A stretch of DNA of 64,000 bases, taken from the NCBI GenBank assembly GCA_018667335.1, contig JABIVD010000060.1:62001-126000 (forward strand). Reading direction: 5' to 3'. Under the pieces are notes generated by a model, which worked only from the letters and a program-made list of their open reading frames with translations, was not told the DNA's origin and ran no database searches. Source of the stretch: Rhodospirillaceae bacterium (GTDB lineage: Bacteria > Pseudomonadota > Alphaproteobacteria > UBA6615). The position numbers were made by a program, and so were the translations under genes. Shown here in pieces: positions 1-7,187 of this stretch (positions within the stretch are counted from its first letter, which is position 1; every line of letters starts with the position of its first letter).

Positions 1-1
1 T

Positions 2-343
2 GGCGGCCATGAGGTCGCAGCCATCGTCGGCGCCATCATCGCGGCGCGCCTCGCCGGGGTCCCGGTGCTGCTCGACGGCTACACCTGCACGGCGGCGGCA
101 GCGGTGCTGCATGCCATCGACCCGCACGCGCTGGACCACTGCATGATCGGGCATCTGTCGGCCGAACCGGCCCACCGCGCGCTCTGTGAAAAACTCGACA
201 AGGTGCCCCTGCTGGCACTGGCGATGCGCCTGGGCGAGGGGTCAGGCGCTGCGCTGGCGATCCAGATCGTGCGCGCGGCGCTCGCCTGTCACACCGGCAT
301 GGCGACGTTCGCGGATGCCGAAGTCAGCGGGAAAGCGAACTAG
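2..343 (+). CDS. cobT: Nicotinate-nucleotide--dimethylbenzimidazole phosphoribosyltransferase, C-terminal part
   Basis: This is the last 113 residues of CobT, cut by the window edge. CobT transfers phosphoribose from nicotinate mononucleotide to dimethylbenzimidazole to make alpha-ribazole phosphate, which builds the lower ligand of cobalamin in the cytoplasm. The fragment shows the family's C-terminal landmarks: a Gly-rich helix ([12 protein letters not shown]), the VLLDGY strand, and [13 protein letters not shown], which holds the Glu that acts as general base in characterised CobT. It ends with the usual ATFADAEVS tail. The stop at 341-343 is followed ten bases later by the stop of the convergent acetyltransferase gene. 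No other cobalamin gene is in the window. Confidence 0.9.
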   Translation, partial: GGHEVAAIVGAIIAARLAGVPVLLDGYTCTAAAAVLHAIDPHALDHCMIGHLSAEPAHRALCEKLDKVPLLALAMRLGEGSGAALAIQIVRAALACHTGMATFADAEVSGKAN

Positions 344-352
344 CGGCTTTCG

Positions 353-883
353 CTAGTCACCCTCACAGCTGTGGGTCGGCAGGCCCGGCCCACCTGTGAC
401 GGCGCTGCGTCGCTCGTACAGGATCACGTCGTGCCAGGCACCGTTGACATGGCCGAGCCGTTCACGTCGCCCGATCGCGCGGAACCCGCTGTCCGATAAC
501 AAGCGCTGCGAGGCCTCGTTCGCGTCCAGCACCTGGGCCTGCAGCGTCCAGTAGCCTTCGGCCTCGGATACCGCGATCAGTTGCGCGACAAGCGAGGTGG
601 CGATGCCGCCGCGACGGGCGCTCTCCGTAACATAGACGCTGACCTCAGCGACCCCGGCCGCGCCTCAGGTGTCGGGGACATGCGACAGGGCGGCCCAGCC
701 ACACACATCGCCCGCGGCGTCGCGCGTGACGAGCCGGCCGAAGGCCAGATGATCGCGGTTCCATTCGGGCCATTTCGGCGGCGTCAGCGTGAATGCTGCG
801 AGGCCGCCGGCCAGCCCCTCGCCATAGATGGCGCGGACCATGGGCCAGTCGTCGCGCTGCATGGTTTCGATCATGGCTTTCAT
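353..883 (-). pseudogene. Phosphinothricin/methionine-sulfoximine-type GNAT N-acetyltransferase interrupted by in-frame TGA
   Basis: Read through one TGA codon at 665-667, this frame gives a full-length 176-residue GNAT acetyltransferase of the PAT-like family, which acetylates small amines from acetyl-CoA. Before the TGA it reads RAIYGEGLAGG and GWAALSHVPDT. After it comes GAAGVAEVSVYVTESARRGG, then the acetyl-CoA loop region, YWTLQAQV, the NEASQRLLSDSGF helix and RRERLGHVNGAWHDVILYER. These are collinear with the family and in the same frame, so nothing but the TGA interrupts the protein. From memory, many relatives have Cys at this position (pattern RCxYxGVAEVSVY), so the TGA may be a nonsense mutation or a selenocysteine codon. 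An imperfect hairpin follows the TGA on the coding strand. I chose the ATG at 883; the ATGs at 874 and 862 are alternatives. The gene is divergent from the cupin. Confidence 0.7.
635..652 (-). other. SECIS-like hairpin just downstream of the in-frame TGA
   Basis: On the coding strand the bases 16 to 33 counted from the T of TGA can fold as G, a U-U mismatch, then a five-base-pair stem CGCUG/CAGCG closed by the loop AGGU. Bacterial SECIS elements lie in the same window behind the UGA and carry a GU in a small apical loop with an unpaired U in the stem. In E. coli fdhF, as I recall it, the loop is AGGUCU with G23 and U24; here the GU is at 25-26. The stem also lies in a conserved coding stretch (VAEVSV), so chance pairing is possible. 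Confidence 0.35.
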
Positions 884-891
884 CTTCGCAG

Positions 892-917
892 GCTCATCTT
901 GGAAGTGCTCATCTTGG
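892..917. repeat. Short direct repeat between divergent GNAT and cupin genes
   Basis: The 11-base word gctcatcttgg occurs at 892-902 and again at 907-917, a 15-base offset. It lies just upstream of the GNAT start at 883 and about 80 bases ahead of the cupin start at 998. Such phasing could be a regulator site for the divergent pair, but two copies of 11 bases is weak evidence. Confidence 0.4.
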
Positions 918-997
918 CAATGGGCAGAGATCACATCTGCTCGTAAGGTGGTTGCCGAAAACCAACACTCGGAATCTAACACAGGGGAGGATCGAAC

Positions 998-1579
998 ATG
1001 GCAACACCCATCCGGCGCGTGGTGATGGGCCACGACGATAACGGCAGGGCGGTCGTCATCGAGGATGGCCCGGCGCCGTTCGTACACATCAATCCGAAGA
1101 ACGATGACGATTGGTCGACCGATCTGTGGCGCACCAGCGAGACACCGGCGAAGATCGTCCAGGTGCACGAGGAATCGACGCTGGGCCCGCGGCGGCAGAT
1201 GCCGCGCCCCAACGGATCGGTGTTCCGCATCAACCATTTCGCACCGGAGACCGAGGACGTACGCAATCGCACCGTCGAGGAGGCCCGGGCGGCCTTCGCG
1301 GCGCTGGGCAACGAGCGGGCCTCGACCTATGGCCGCGGCGGCAGCCATCCGGCGAGCCACCGCACCGAGACCATCGACTACGCGCTGATCCTGTCGGGCG
1401 AGATCACCATGATCATCGACGATGGTGAGGTGGAGTTGAAGGCGGGGGACGTGGTCATCCAGTGCGGCACCAATCATGCCTGGGTCAACCGCAGCGACGC
1501 GGCCTGCGACGTGATGTTCGTGCTGATCGACGGGGCGTTCGACCCGGACCTGGTCGCGAAGTTCCCGCAGGGCGACTAG
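998..1579 (+). CDS. Cupin-domain protein
   Basis: A 193-residue protein with a C-terminal single cupin barrel (about residues 110-185). Metal-binding motif 1 is visible as H117, H121 and E124 followed by the YALILSGE turn. Motif 2 is GDVVIQCGTNHAWVN with H160. Cupins of this layout bind a divalent metal and act as dioxygenases, isomerases or small-molecule sensors; the substrate cannot be read from the sequence. The N-terminal 100 residues resemble the extended arm seen in stand-alone cupins with a PRPNGSVFRINHFAPE-type stretch. The ATG follows a strong ribosome site (GGGGAGG). The next gene is regB, 18 bases downstream, so the cupin could be cotranscribed with the redox regulators. Confidence 0.75.
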   Translation: MATPIRRVVMGHDDNGRAVVIEDGPAPFVHINPKNDDDWSTDLWRTSETPAKIVQVHEESTLGPRRQMPRPNGSVFRINHFAPETEDVRNRTVEEARAAFAALGNERASTYGRGGSHPASHRTETIDYALILSGEITMIIDDGEVELKAGDVVIQCGTNHAWVNRSDAACDVMFVLIDGAFDPDLVAKFPQGD

Positions 1580-1597
1580 GCGAGCCACACAATTCCG

Positions 1598-2944
1598 ATG
1601 GTTCATACGGACAATCACCCACGCGGTCAGTTGCCTGACGACGAACGACTGGCTGATGTGCGCCCCAACCGGTCGGCGGCGCAGGTTCGCCTGCGCACGC
1701 TGGTGCTGATTCGCTGGATCGCCATCGCCGGCCAGCTCAGTGCCTTGCTGATCGTGCAGTTCGGCCTGAACTGGCCGTTGCCCATCGACGCGGCACTGGC
1801 GGCGATCGCGGCGTCGGTGTTTCTGAACCTGGCGATGACATTCCGCCGGCCGGTGCGCGGCCGCTTGAGCGAATGGGAGGCGGCGGCGTATCTGGCCTTC
1901 GATATCCTGCAGTTGGCCGTGCTTCTGTACCTCACCGGCGGGATCGGCAATCCGTTCTCATTGCTGTTCCTCGGCCCCGTGACGGTGTCGGCGACGGTTC
2001 TGAGCCGCGCCGCGACGGCGGGGCTGAGCATCCTGGTGATTGGCTGTGCCAGCGTTCTGGCGTTTCAGCATCTGCCGCTTCCCTGGTCGGGGGACGGGCT
2101 GCAATTGCCGGTTTTCTATATAGGTGGGCTTTGGGCAGCCGTGGTCGTGGGCACGCTTTTTCTCGGCGGTTATATCGGCAGCGTGGCGGGCGAGGGCCGG
2201 CGCATGTCCGACGCGCTGACGGCGATCCAGCTGGCACTGGCACGCGAACAACAGCTCTCGGCATTGGGCGGACTGGCGGCGGCCGCCGCACATGAACTGG
2301 GCAGTCCGTTGGCGACCATCGCGGTGACGGTCAAGGAACTGACCCACCAAATTCCGGCCGACAGCGAGTTTGCCGACGATGTGCGGATATTGCAGGAGGA
2401 GGCGGATCGGTGCCGTGACATCCTGGCCGAGCTGGGCCGCGCGCCCGAGGTCGCGGATCCCAATGACCCGTTTGCCATGGCCATGCTCTCGGATGTCGTG
2501 GCAGCGGCCGCCGCGCGTCACCGCAACGAGGATATTGTGCTCGATCTTGTCGCCGCGGGCCTCGATGAGAGCGCCGAGCCGCTCGTCATGCGAAGTCCCG
2601 AGTTGCTCCACGGGCTCGGGAATGTGATCCAGAACGCGGTGCAGTTCGCCGAGGCCCATGTTTCTGTCGATATCTCCTGGGACGAGACCGAGGCCAGGGT
2701 CGAGGTGCGCGATGATGGGCCCGGGTTTTCGCCGGCGGTTCTCGATCGCATCGGCGAGCCCTATATATCGAACCGGGGCCACGGGCATCTGGGGCTGGGA
2801 ATTTTCATCGCCCAGTCCCTGCTCGAACGCACCGGGGCCCGGATACGATTTTCGAACGCGCGCGCGGCTGCGCGCACCGATGGGGCAGAAGTCTCGATCA
2901 CTTGGCCGCGCGATGATCTTGAAGTTGATGCGGGGACGGGTTAA
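1598..2944 (+). CDS. regB: RegB/PrrB/ActS-type redox sensor histidine kinase
   Basis: A 448-residue membrane histidine kinase of the RegB family, which responds to redox state through the quinone pool and phosphorylates RegA. About six membrane segments span residues 35-195. They contain the motif GGIGNPF (114-120), which in RegB family members is linked to ubiquinone binding. The dimerisation box reads GGLAAAAAHELGSPLATI with the phospho-accepting His232. The redox-active cysteine of characterised RegB corresponds to Cys272 in the DRCRDIL stretch and is present. The ATPase domain shows N, G1 (RDDGPGF) and G2 (GHGLGLGIFIA-like) boxes. The gene is followed ten bases later by regA, so the pair is a standard operon. 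Confidence in the family is high because both cysteine and quinone motifs are intact. Confidence 0.93.
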   Translation: MVHTDNHPRGQLPDDERLADVRPNRSAAQVRLRTLVLIRWIAIAGQLSALLIVQFGLNWPLPIDAALAAIAASVFLNLAMTFRRPVRGRLSEWEAAAYLAFDILQLAVLLYLTGGIGNPFSLLFLGPVTVSATVLSRAATAGLSILVIGCASVLAFQHLPLPWSGDGLQLPVFYIGGLWAAVVVGTLFLGGYIGSVAGEGRRMSDALTAIQLALAREQQLSALGGLAAAAAHELGSPLATIAVTVKELTHQIPADSEFADDVRILQEEADRCRDILAELGRAPEVADPNDPFAMAMLSDVVAAAAARHRNEDIVLDLVAAGLDESAEPLVMRSPELLHGLGNVIQNAVQFAEAHVSVDISWDETEARVEVRDDGPGFSPAVLDRIGEPYISNRGHGHLGLGIFIAQSLLERTGARIRFSNARAAARTDGAEVSITWPRDDLEVDAGTG

Positions 2945-2953
2945 TCGACGATC

Positions 2954-3517
2954 ATGGCTGATGCAGAAGAGAACGGGCTGACGATTGCCGACGATGCGTC
3001 GCTGCTGATCGTCGACGATGAGATTAACCTGCGCCTGCAACTGGCGAAGGCGATGGACCGGCGCGGCTTTCAGACGGACGTGGCGGAATCCGTGGCCGAG
3101 GGCATTCGTGCCGTCGAAGCTCGACCGCCAAAATATGCAGTCATTGACCTGCGCCTCGATGATGGCAGCGGGCTCGATGTTGTCGAGACCCTCCGGCGCG
3201 TGCGTCCCGATGCGCGCATTGTGGTGCTGACCGGATATGGCAACATCGCGACCGCCGTGGCCGCGGTGAAGGCGGGGGCGGTGGACTACCTGCCCAAGCC
3301 TGCGGATGCGGATCAGGTCGCGGCAGCGCTGTTGGCCGACGGATCGACACTACCGCCGCCGCCGGATCGACCGATGTCGGCGGACCGGGTGCGCTGGGAG
3401 CATATCCAACGCGTGTATGAGCAATGCGATCGCAACGTCTCGGAGACGGCGCGTCGCCTGAAGATGCATCGGCGGACGCTGCAGCGCATCCTGGCGAAAC
3501 ACGCGCCGCGCGAGTGA
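2954..3517 (+). CDS. regA: RegA/PrrA/ActR-type response regulator
   Basis: A 187-residue two-domain regulator. The receiver domain (about 15-125) has the acidic pair at DDE, the phospho-accepting Asp65 in YAVIDLRL, the conserved Thr in VVLTGYG and the Lys in YLPKPAD. A proline linker (TLPPPPDRP) leads to the Fis-type helix-turn-helix, RNVSETARRLKMHRRTLQR, which is almost invariant in RegA proteins. RegA controls genes for respiration, carbon and nitrogen fixation and electron-transfer components in alphaproteobacteria. Its stop codon overlaps the GTG start of the HprK-like gene (GTGA), so regB, regA and the HPr-rel-A cassette are probably one transcript, which is not the usual RegA neighbourhood (typically senC/prrC). 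Confidence 0.94.
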   Translation: MADAEENGLTIADDASLLIVDDEINLRLQLAKAMDRRGFQTDVAESVAEGIRAVEARPPKYAVIDLRLDDGSGLDVVETLRRVRPDARIVVLTGYGNIATAVAAVKAGAVDYLPKPADADQVAAALLADGSTLPPPPDRPMSADRVRWEHIQRVYEQCDRNVSETARRLKMHRRTLQRILAKHAPRE

Positions 3518-4422
3518 CGCCGGGAGATACGTCCATCGTTGCGCAAGAATCCTACCTGGCCTTTGCGGGGCACGGGCGTGATCTGTTGGTGCGCGTCGGA
3601 CCCGAAATCGATGCCGTTGAGTTTCGGGAGGCGGCGCTGATTTTTCTGCCGCGCTGGCGCTTTGTCGAAATTCCGGGTTCGGACGCGACCGATATCGTCG
3701 ATATAGAGGTGACGTTCGCCGATCACAGGTTCCGTATCGCGGCGGTCAGCTGGGATGGCGGCGAGTCCATCGCAGCGGATTTCAACAATGCGGCGAACGC
3801 GCTGGCCGGGATGTTGATCGATGGCATCCTCGCCCACGAGATGGCGTTCTGCAGCCTGCACGCTGCGGCCGTCGAGATCGACGGGGCCGCGGTCTTGTTT
3901 ACCGGACCGTCCGAAGTGGGAAAATCGACCCTCGCGTTGCGCCTCGCCGCGCGTGGCTGCCGCCACCTGGCCGACGACCGTATTCTCCTGCTGAGTGATG
4001 ACGCACCCTACCGGGTGGCCGGTCTGGGGCTTGCGGCCAAGGCGCGCCAACCGCTCCCGCCGGGGGCGGAGCTGGCGGCACTTTTAGAGGCGCGCTGGTA
4101 TCTGACCGACGATTCGATTGCCTATCTGCACCTGGATGACGATGAGGCGCTCGGGTTCGGCGACATCCGGCCGCTCGGGAGCGTGATCCTGCCCCGGCGC
4201 AATCCTGACCTCGATATCGCCGCCCGGCTTGAGCCGGCACAGGCTGGTGATATCGCCCGTTCTCTGATCGAGCAGGCGACCTCGCCGGCCGGGCCGGCCG
4301 CGATCGTCGTGTCGATGACCCGGCTTGCGGAAGCGTGTCAGGGTTATATCCTGCACTATCGCGACGGGGCCGCCGCAGCCGATCTGTTGCTGTCGGACCT
4401 GTCGAACAAAAGTGACGGATGA
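3514..4422 (+). CDS. HprK-related kinase (HPr-rel-A type)
   Basis: A 302-residue protein starting at a GTG that overlaps the regA stop. It has the P-loop GPSEVGKST at 131-139, preceded by HAAAVEIDGAAVLFT, and then RLAARGCRHLADDRILL, the arrangement of HPr kinase/phosphorylase catalytic domains. The N-terminal 100 residues are not the HprK regulatory domain but resemble those of kinases that travel with PqqD-like proteins. Such HprK-related kinases are known from polysaccharide, exosortase and lasso-peptide neighbourhoods; the substrate is usually unknown. The next gene, a PqqD-like protein, begins directly after the stop. The nucleotidyltransferase at 11004 probably belongs to the same set. 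Function beyond ATP-dependent kinase activity is inference. Confidence 0.75.
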   Translation: MTPGDTSIVAQESYLAFAGHGRDLLVRVGPEIDAVEFREAALIFLPRWRFVEIPGSDATDIVDIEVTFADHRFRIAAVSWDGGESIAADFNNAANALAGMLIDGILAHEMAFCSLHAAAVEIDGAAVLFTGPSEVGKSTLALRLAARGCRHLADDRILLLSDDAPYRVAGLGLAAKARQPLPPGAELAALLEARWYLTDDSIAYLHLDDDEALGFGDIRPLGSVILPRRNPDLDIAARLEPAQAGDIARSLIEQATSPAGPAAIVVSMTRLAEACQGYILHYRDGAAAADLLLSDLSNKSDG

Positions 4423-4713
4423 ATGGCGATGACCGGTGACGGCGAGAGTTTGTATGTGCGCAACCCGGCGGTGACTGAAACCACCCTGGATGATGATGTC
4501 TTTCTGGTCGAGCCAGGGACAGGCGAAGTGTTCTACCTCAACGCGGTCACCAGTGGTTTGTGGACCCTGTTTGGGGAGCCCGCGAGCGTTGCAAATGCCG
4601 CCGCGGCCTACCGCGAAGCGTTCCCCGATGAGCCGGCAGAGAAAATTGTTGCGGACATCCGGAGTGCTGCCGAGGACATGTTGACGCGGGAACTTATCGT
4701 CGCATTCTCATGA
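4423..4713 (+). CDS. PqqD-like protein (HPr-rel-A system)
   Basis: A 96-residue PqqD-fold protein. The core reads YVRNPAVTETTLDDDVFLVEP, then GEVFYLNAVTSGLWTLF and a helical end VADIRSAAEDMLTRELI, matching PqqD's strand, turn and helix pattern. PqqD relatives bind leader peptides and present them to modifying enzymes. Here no radical SAM enzyme or obvious precursor is adjacent. The gene starts immediately after the kinase stop, so the two are translationally coupled. Members of this family beside HprK-like kinases have no proven role, so a peptide-chaperone function is only inferred. Confidence 0.75.
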   Translation: MAMTGDGESLYVRNPAVTETTLDDDVFLVEPGTGEVFYLNAVTSGLWTLFGEPASVANAAAAYREAFPDEPAEKIVADIRSAAEDMLTRELIVAFS

Positions 4714-4732
4714 TGTTTGGGAGCGCAGGGGC

Positions 4733-5095
4733 CTAGCGTTCGCGCAGCGCCGTATTGGTCGTCTGCGAGACCCGGTCGGTCAGGAAACTGAGGATGGTCC
4801 GTTCGCCGATCTTGAAGTCGGCCGTGACCTGCATGCCGGGTACGACGGGCTGGTCCGTCGGGCCTGGGCCCAGATGGGTGCGGTCGGTTTTGACCATCAC
4901 GATGTAGTTGAACACCGCGCCTTCACCGCCGGGGTCTTCCGTGGCGTCGGCGGCGATCTGCGACACGGTGCCTTTGAGTGTGCCGAACTTCACGAAATCA
5001 TATGTGTTGACCCGGATCTCGGCCTCCTGGCCGAGCTTGATGAAGCCGATATCGTCATTCGGCACCCGCGCCTCGCGGCGGGAATCATCACTGCT
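4733..5095 (-). pseudogene. HlyD-type secretion adaptor, C-terminal remnant
   Basis: The minus strand from about 5095 to the stop at 4733 encodes the last 120 residues of an HlyD/PrsE-type periplasmic adaptor of a type I secretion system. Landmarks are EARVPNDDIGFIKLGQEA, the YDFVKFGTLKGTVSQIAADA strand pair, VKTDRTHLG, VVPGMQVTADFKIGERTILS and the final LRER. These correspond to the beta-barrel and membrane-proximal end of the family. The coding match stops near 5095: further upstream the frame stays open but has no HlyD-like coiled coil, lipoyl domain or N-terminal membrane helix. The gene has therefore lost roughly two thirds of its length, and its partner ABC transporter is absent. Confidence 0.8.
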
Positions 5096-5110
5096 CCCTT
5101 TGATGAAACT

Positions 5111-5686
5111 GTGCGCGAGATTGGGCGCGGTGAAAAGGTATCCCGGATCGACCTTAGATTCGCACGGGCGAGCAGGTTGTCGGCGCTGGACTGGTACGGT
5201 CTTGCGCAGTTCGAATCCGACCTGGGCATCCTGAACTACACGTTGGCGCGCACGACTGAGCGCGGGACGGACACGCACCGAAAGCTCATTGCAGGCGCGA
5301 TTGAAGCCGATTTGACGGCGATCTCTCTTGCTCCGACAGCCGCTTATTCCTGGCTGCGTTTGGCCCAGGCGCACATCGAACGCGATGGGCGCGCGGCCAA
5401 TATTTCGCCTTATCTGCGGATGTCCTATTCGATGGCGCGCTACGATCCGCGCGTCGTACTGACGCGCCTCGATATTGCGCTGCTTTTCTGGAACGATTTG
5501 CCCGAAGACGTACAGCGGGACACCGATGAACAGATACGTCTGGTCATGAAATGGTTCCCGCGCGAACTGGTGCGCTACACGCGGGCACGAAATCGGCTGG
5601 CACAGGTGCGGGCCGCGTTGTCTGTCGAGCCCCAGGCCCGTGCCCGTTTCAATCTCATGTATTTCCTGCGCCGCGATCAAACCTGA
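5111..5686 (+). pseudogene. Polysaccharide-locus helical-repeat protein, 5'-truncated
   Basis: The plus strand encodes about 190 residues of an alpha-helical, TPR-like protein. It reads LSALDWYGLAQFESDLG, then ISLAPTAAYSWLRLAQAHIER and LRMSYSMARYDPRVVLTRLD. Similar proteins occur in alphaproteobacterial exopolysaccharide clusters, usually with an N-terminal membrane anchor, which is missing here. An in-frame GTG at 5111 could start a 191-residue product, but the homologous part runs right up to the point where the HlyD remnant begins on the other strand. Both genes appear cut at the same junction. Function is unknown; whether the shortened protein is made is unclear. Confidence 0.5.
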
Positions 5687-5695
5687 GCTGATTTG

Positions 5696-5722
5696 CCGGG
5701 GTGACCGGGGTGACCGGGGTTC
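5696..5722. repeat. Three 9-bp tandem units between convergent genes
   Basis: The unit ccggggtga is repeated (last copy degenerate) between the stop of the helical-repeat gene and the stop of the polymerase/ligase gene on the other strand. It is non-coding and could simply be slippage. Confidence 0.6.
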
Positions 5723-5737
5723 CCATGGTGCCCGGTG

Positions 5738-7153
5738 CTACCGGCTACGCCGCGATTCCGAACGGTGGCGGTTGGCTTGCGCACAGGCGACCGCGAGCAA
5801 TGCGGCAAACGTCACAGCGACGGCGGGAATCTGCAGGCTGAAATCAACCCAGGCATGGGTCCCAACGATACCGATCGCCCCCAGGCCAATGCATGAATAG
5901 ATCGCTTCCTGATGGCGCGAGACGATGCCGTAGAAGGCCCACAGGCCAAGCCAGGCAATCGAACCCAGGATCAACAGAAAGCCCCCGTACCCGCCCTCGA
6001 GGATCATTTCCAGATAGCCATTATGGGCCCGGAAGAACGGCGCGGTGCGCGGCGAGAGCTCCGAACCACGCGAACGTACAGAGACATCGCGAAACGTACT
6101 AAGGCCTGTGCCGAGCCACGGGCGTTCGCTGATTGCCTCGCGCGTGAATTCCCAAATTTCGCCACGGCCGGATACGGCGGTATCGCTTTGATTGAGCCGG
6201 CTTGCAAGCTCTCGGCCGCTAAAGCTCAGCAGCACGGCGGCGCCAAGGAGAATGAGCCCCGCAAACACGATTGCGCGGCGTACGCGTTCGCGTTTGTAGA
6301 GAACCAGGCCGATCAAAAACACAAGTACACCTATCGCGGTGCTGACGGTCCCGCCGCGTGATGCGCTGAAGAGCAGTGCCGAGCCGGTGATAAACAGCGC
6401 CACCAGGAGCCCGAAGACCCGCGCGCCCATGCTGTCGATCATGTGGACGATGCCGACCCGGTTTGCGATCCCGAGGGACGCGGCCTCGTCGGCCTCCCAG
6501 GTCAGCAGCCCGAACGCGGCGATGATCACCAGCCCGGCATAGGTACCGAAACTGTTCCGGTTCACGAATGTCGACGTCACGACGTCCCCGTAGGCCCATT
6601 TATCGAACCAAAGGATCGTGTTGCTGCCCGAGAACTGAACCGCCAGTCCATAGAGCGAATAAACGCTGCCGGAGATGACGATCGCCCACAGAATGCGGCG
6701 CGCGAGGCGCCGCGAACGGCCGAAATGCAACGCCAGCCAGAAAACGGCGCCATAGGCGAGCAGACGCATTGCGCCATCGAAAGAGGCATTCGGATCAAGG
6801 CTTATGGCGCCGAATGTTTTCTCGCGTCCCAGGGCAGCTGCTGCCTCTGCCCAGATCGGATGATCCCAAGCCGCCGGCGTGAGGCCGCTGGCCTGGATCA
6901 GGAACCAGATGATGGCCAGGCCGAACATGATTGTCGCGGGCAGGTGGCGGCGCACGGGAATGCGAATGGATCCGGGCATGCGAACGACGCCGTAGGTCCA
7001 CAAAAGGGTCAGCAGCCCGATGACGATTGACAGGAAACTCCAGGCCCAAAGCCGGTTGCTGCCGAACGGCAGCGGCGCCAATACAAGAATTGCGAGCAGC
7101 CCGAAGAAGGCGATGCGAAGTGAGCGTGGTGTTTTGGTGGTGTCGCGTGCCAT
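5738..7153 (-). CDS. O-antigen ligase/polymerase family membrane protein
   Basis: A 471-residue protein with about twelve hydrophobic segments, the layout of WaaL/Wzy enzymes that join undecaprenyl-linked polysaccharide units or attach them to an acceptor in the periplasm. The large periplasmic loop carries the family pattern: ISERPWLGTGLSTF, then a His in FRAHNGYLEMILEGG near the C-terminal third. Basic residues of the SASRGG segment precede it. I placed the start at the ATG 7153 (MARDTTKTPRSLR), because the upstream open frame overlaps the phosphotransferase gene and is not membrane-like. It lies 34 bases after the WcaJ-type gene and is likely in the same minus-strand operon. Polymerase versus ligase cannot be decided by reading. 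Confidence 0.82.
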   Translation of the reverse strand: MARDTTKTPRSLRIAFFGLLAILVLAPLPFGSNRLWAWSFLSIVIGLLTLLWTYGVVRMPGSIRIPVRRHLPATIMFGLAIIWFLIQASGLTPAAWDHPIWAEAAAALGREKTFGAISLDPNASFDGAMRLLAYGAVFWLALHFGRSRRLARRILWAIVISGSVYSLYGLAVQFSGSNTILWFDKWAYGDVVTSTFVNRNSFGTYAGLVIIAAFGLLTWEADEAASLGIANRVGIVHMIDSMGARVFGLLVALFITGSALLFSASRGGTVSTAIGVLVFLIGLVLYKRERVRRAIVFAGLILLGAAVLLSFSGRELASRLNQSDTAVSGRGEIWEFTREAISERPWLGTGLSTFRDVSVRSRGSELSPRTAPFFRAHNGYLEMILEGGYGGFLLILGSIAWLGLWAFYGIVSRHQEAIYSCIGLGAIGIVGTHAWVDFSLQIPAVAVTFAALLAVACAQANRHRSESRRSR

Positions 7154-7187
7154 CTGATATCCGGATGCAATCGGCTTGAAGCCGGGC

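Noticed and set aside
665-1618. Long open frame on the minus strand covering the GNAT gene's 5' part and the whole cupin gene
   Set aside because: Only its last 70 or so residues are GNAT-like; the rest is antisense to the cupin and has no domain. GC-rich DNA gives such frames by chance.
5696-5722. 9-bp repeats as an integration site or regulatory array
   Set aside because: Three short GC-rich units between two convergent stops; slippage is the simpler explanation.
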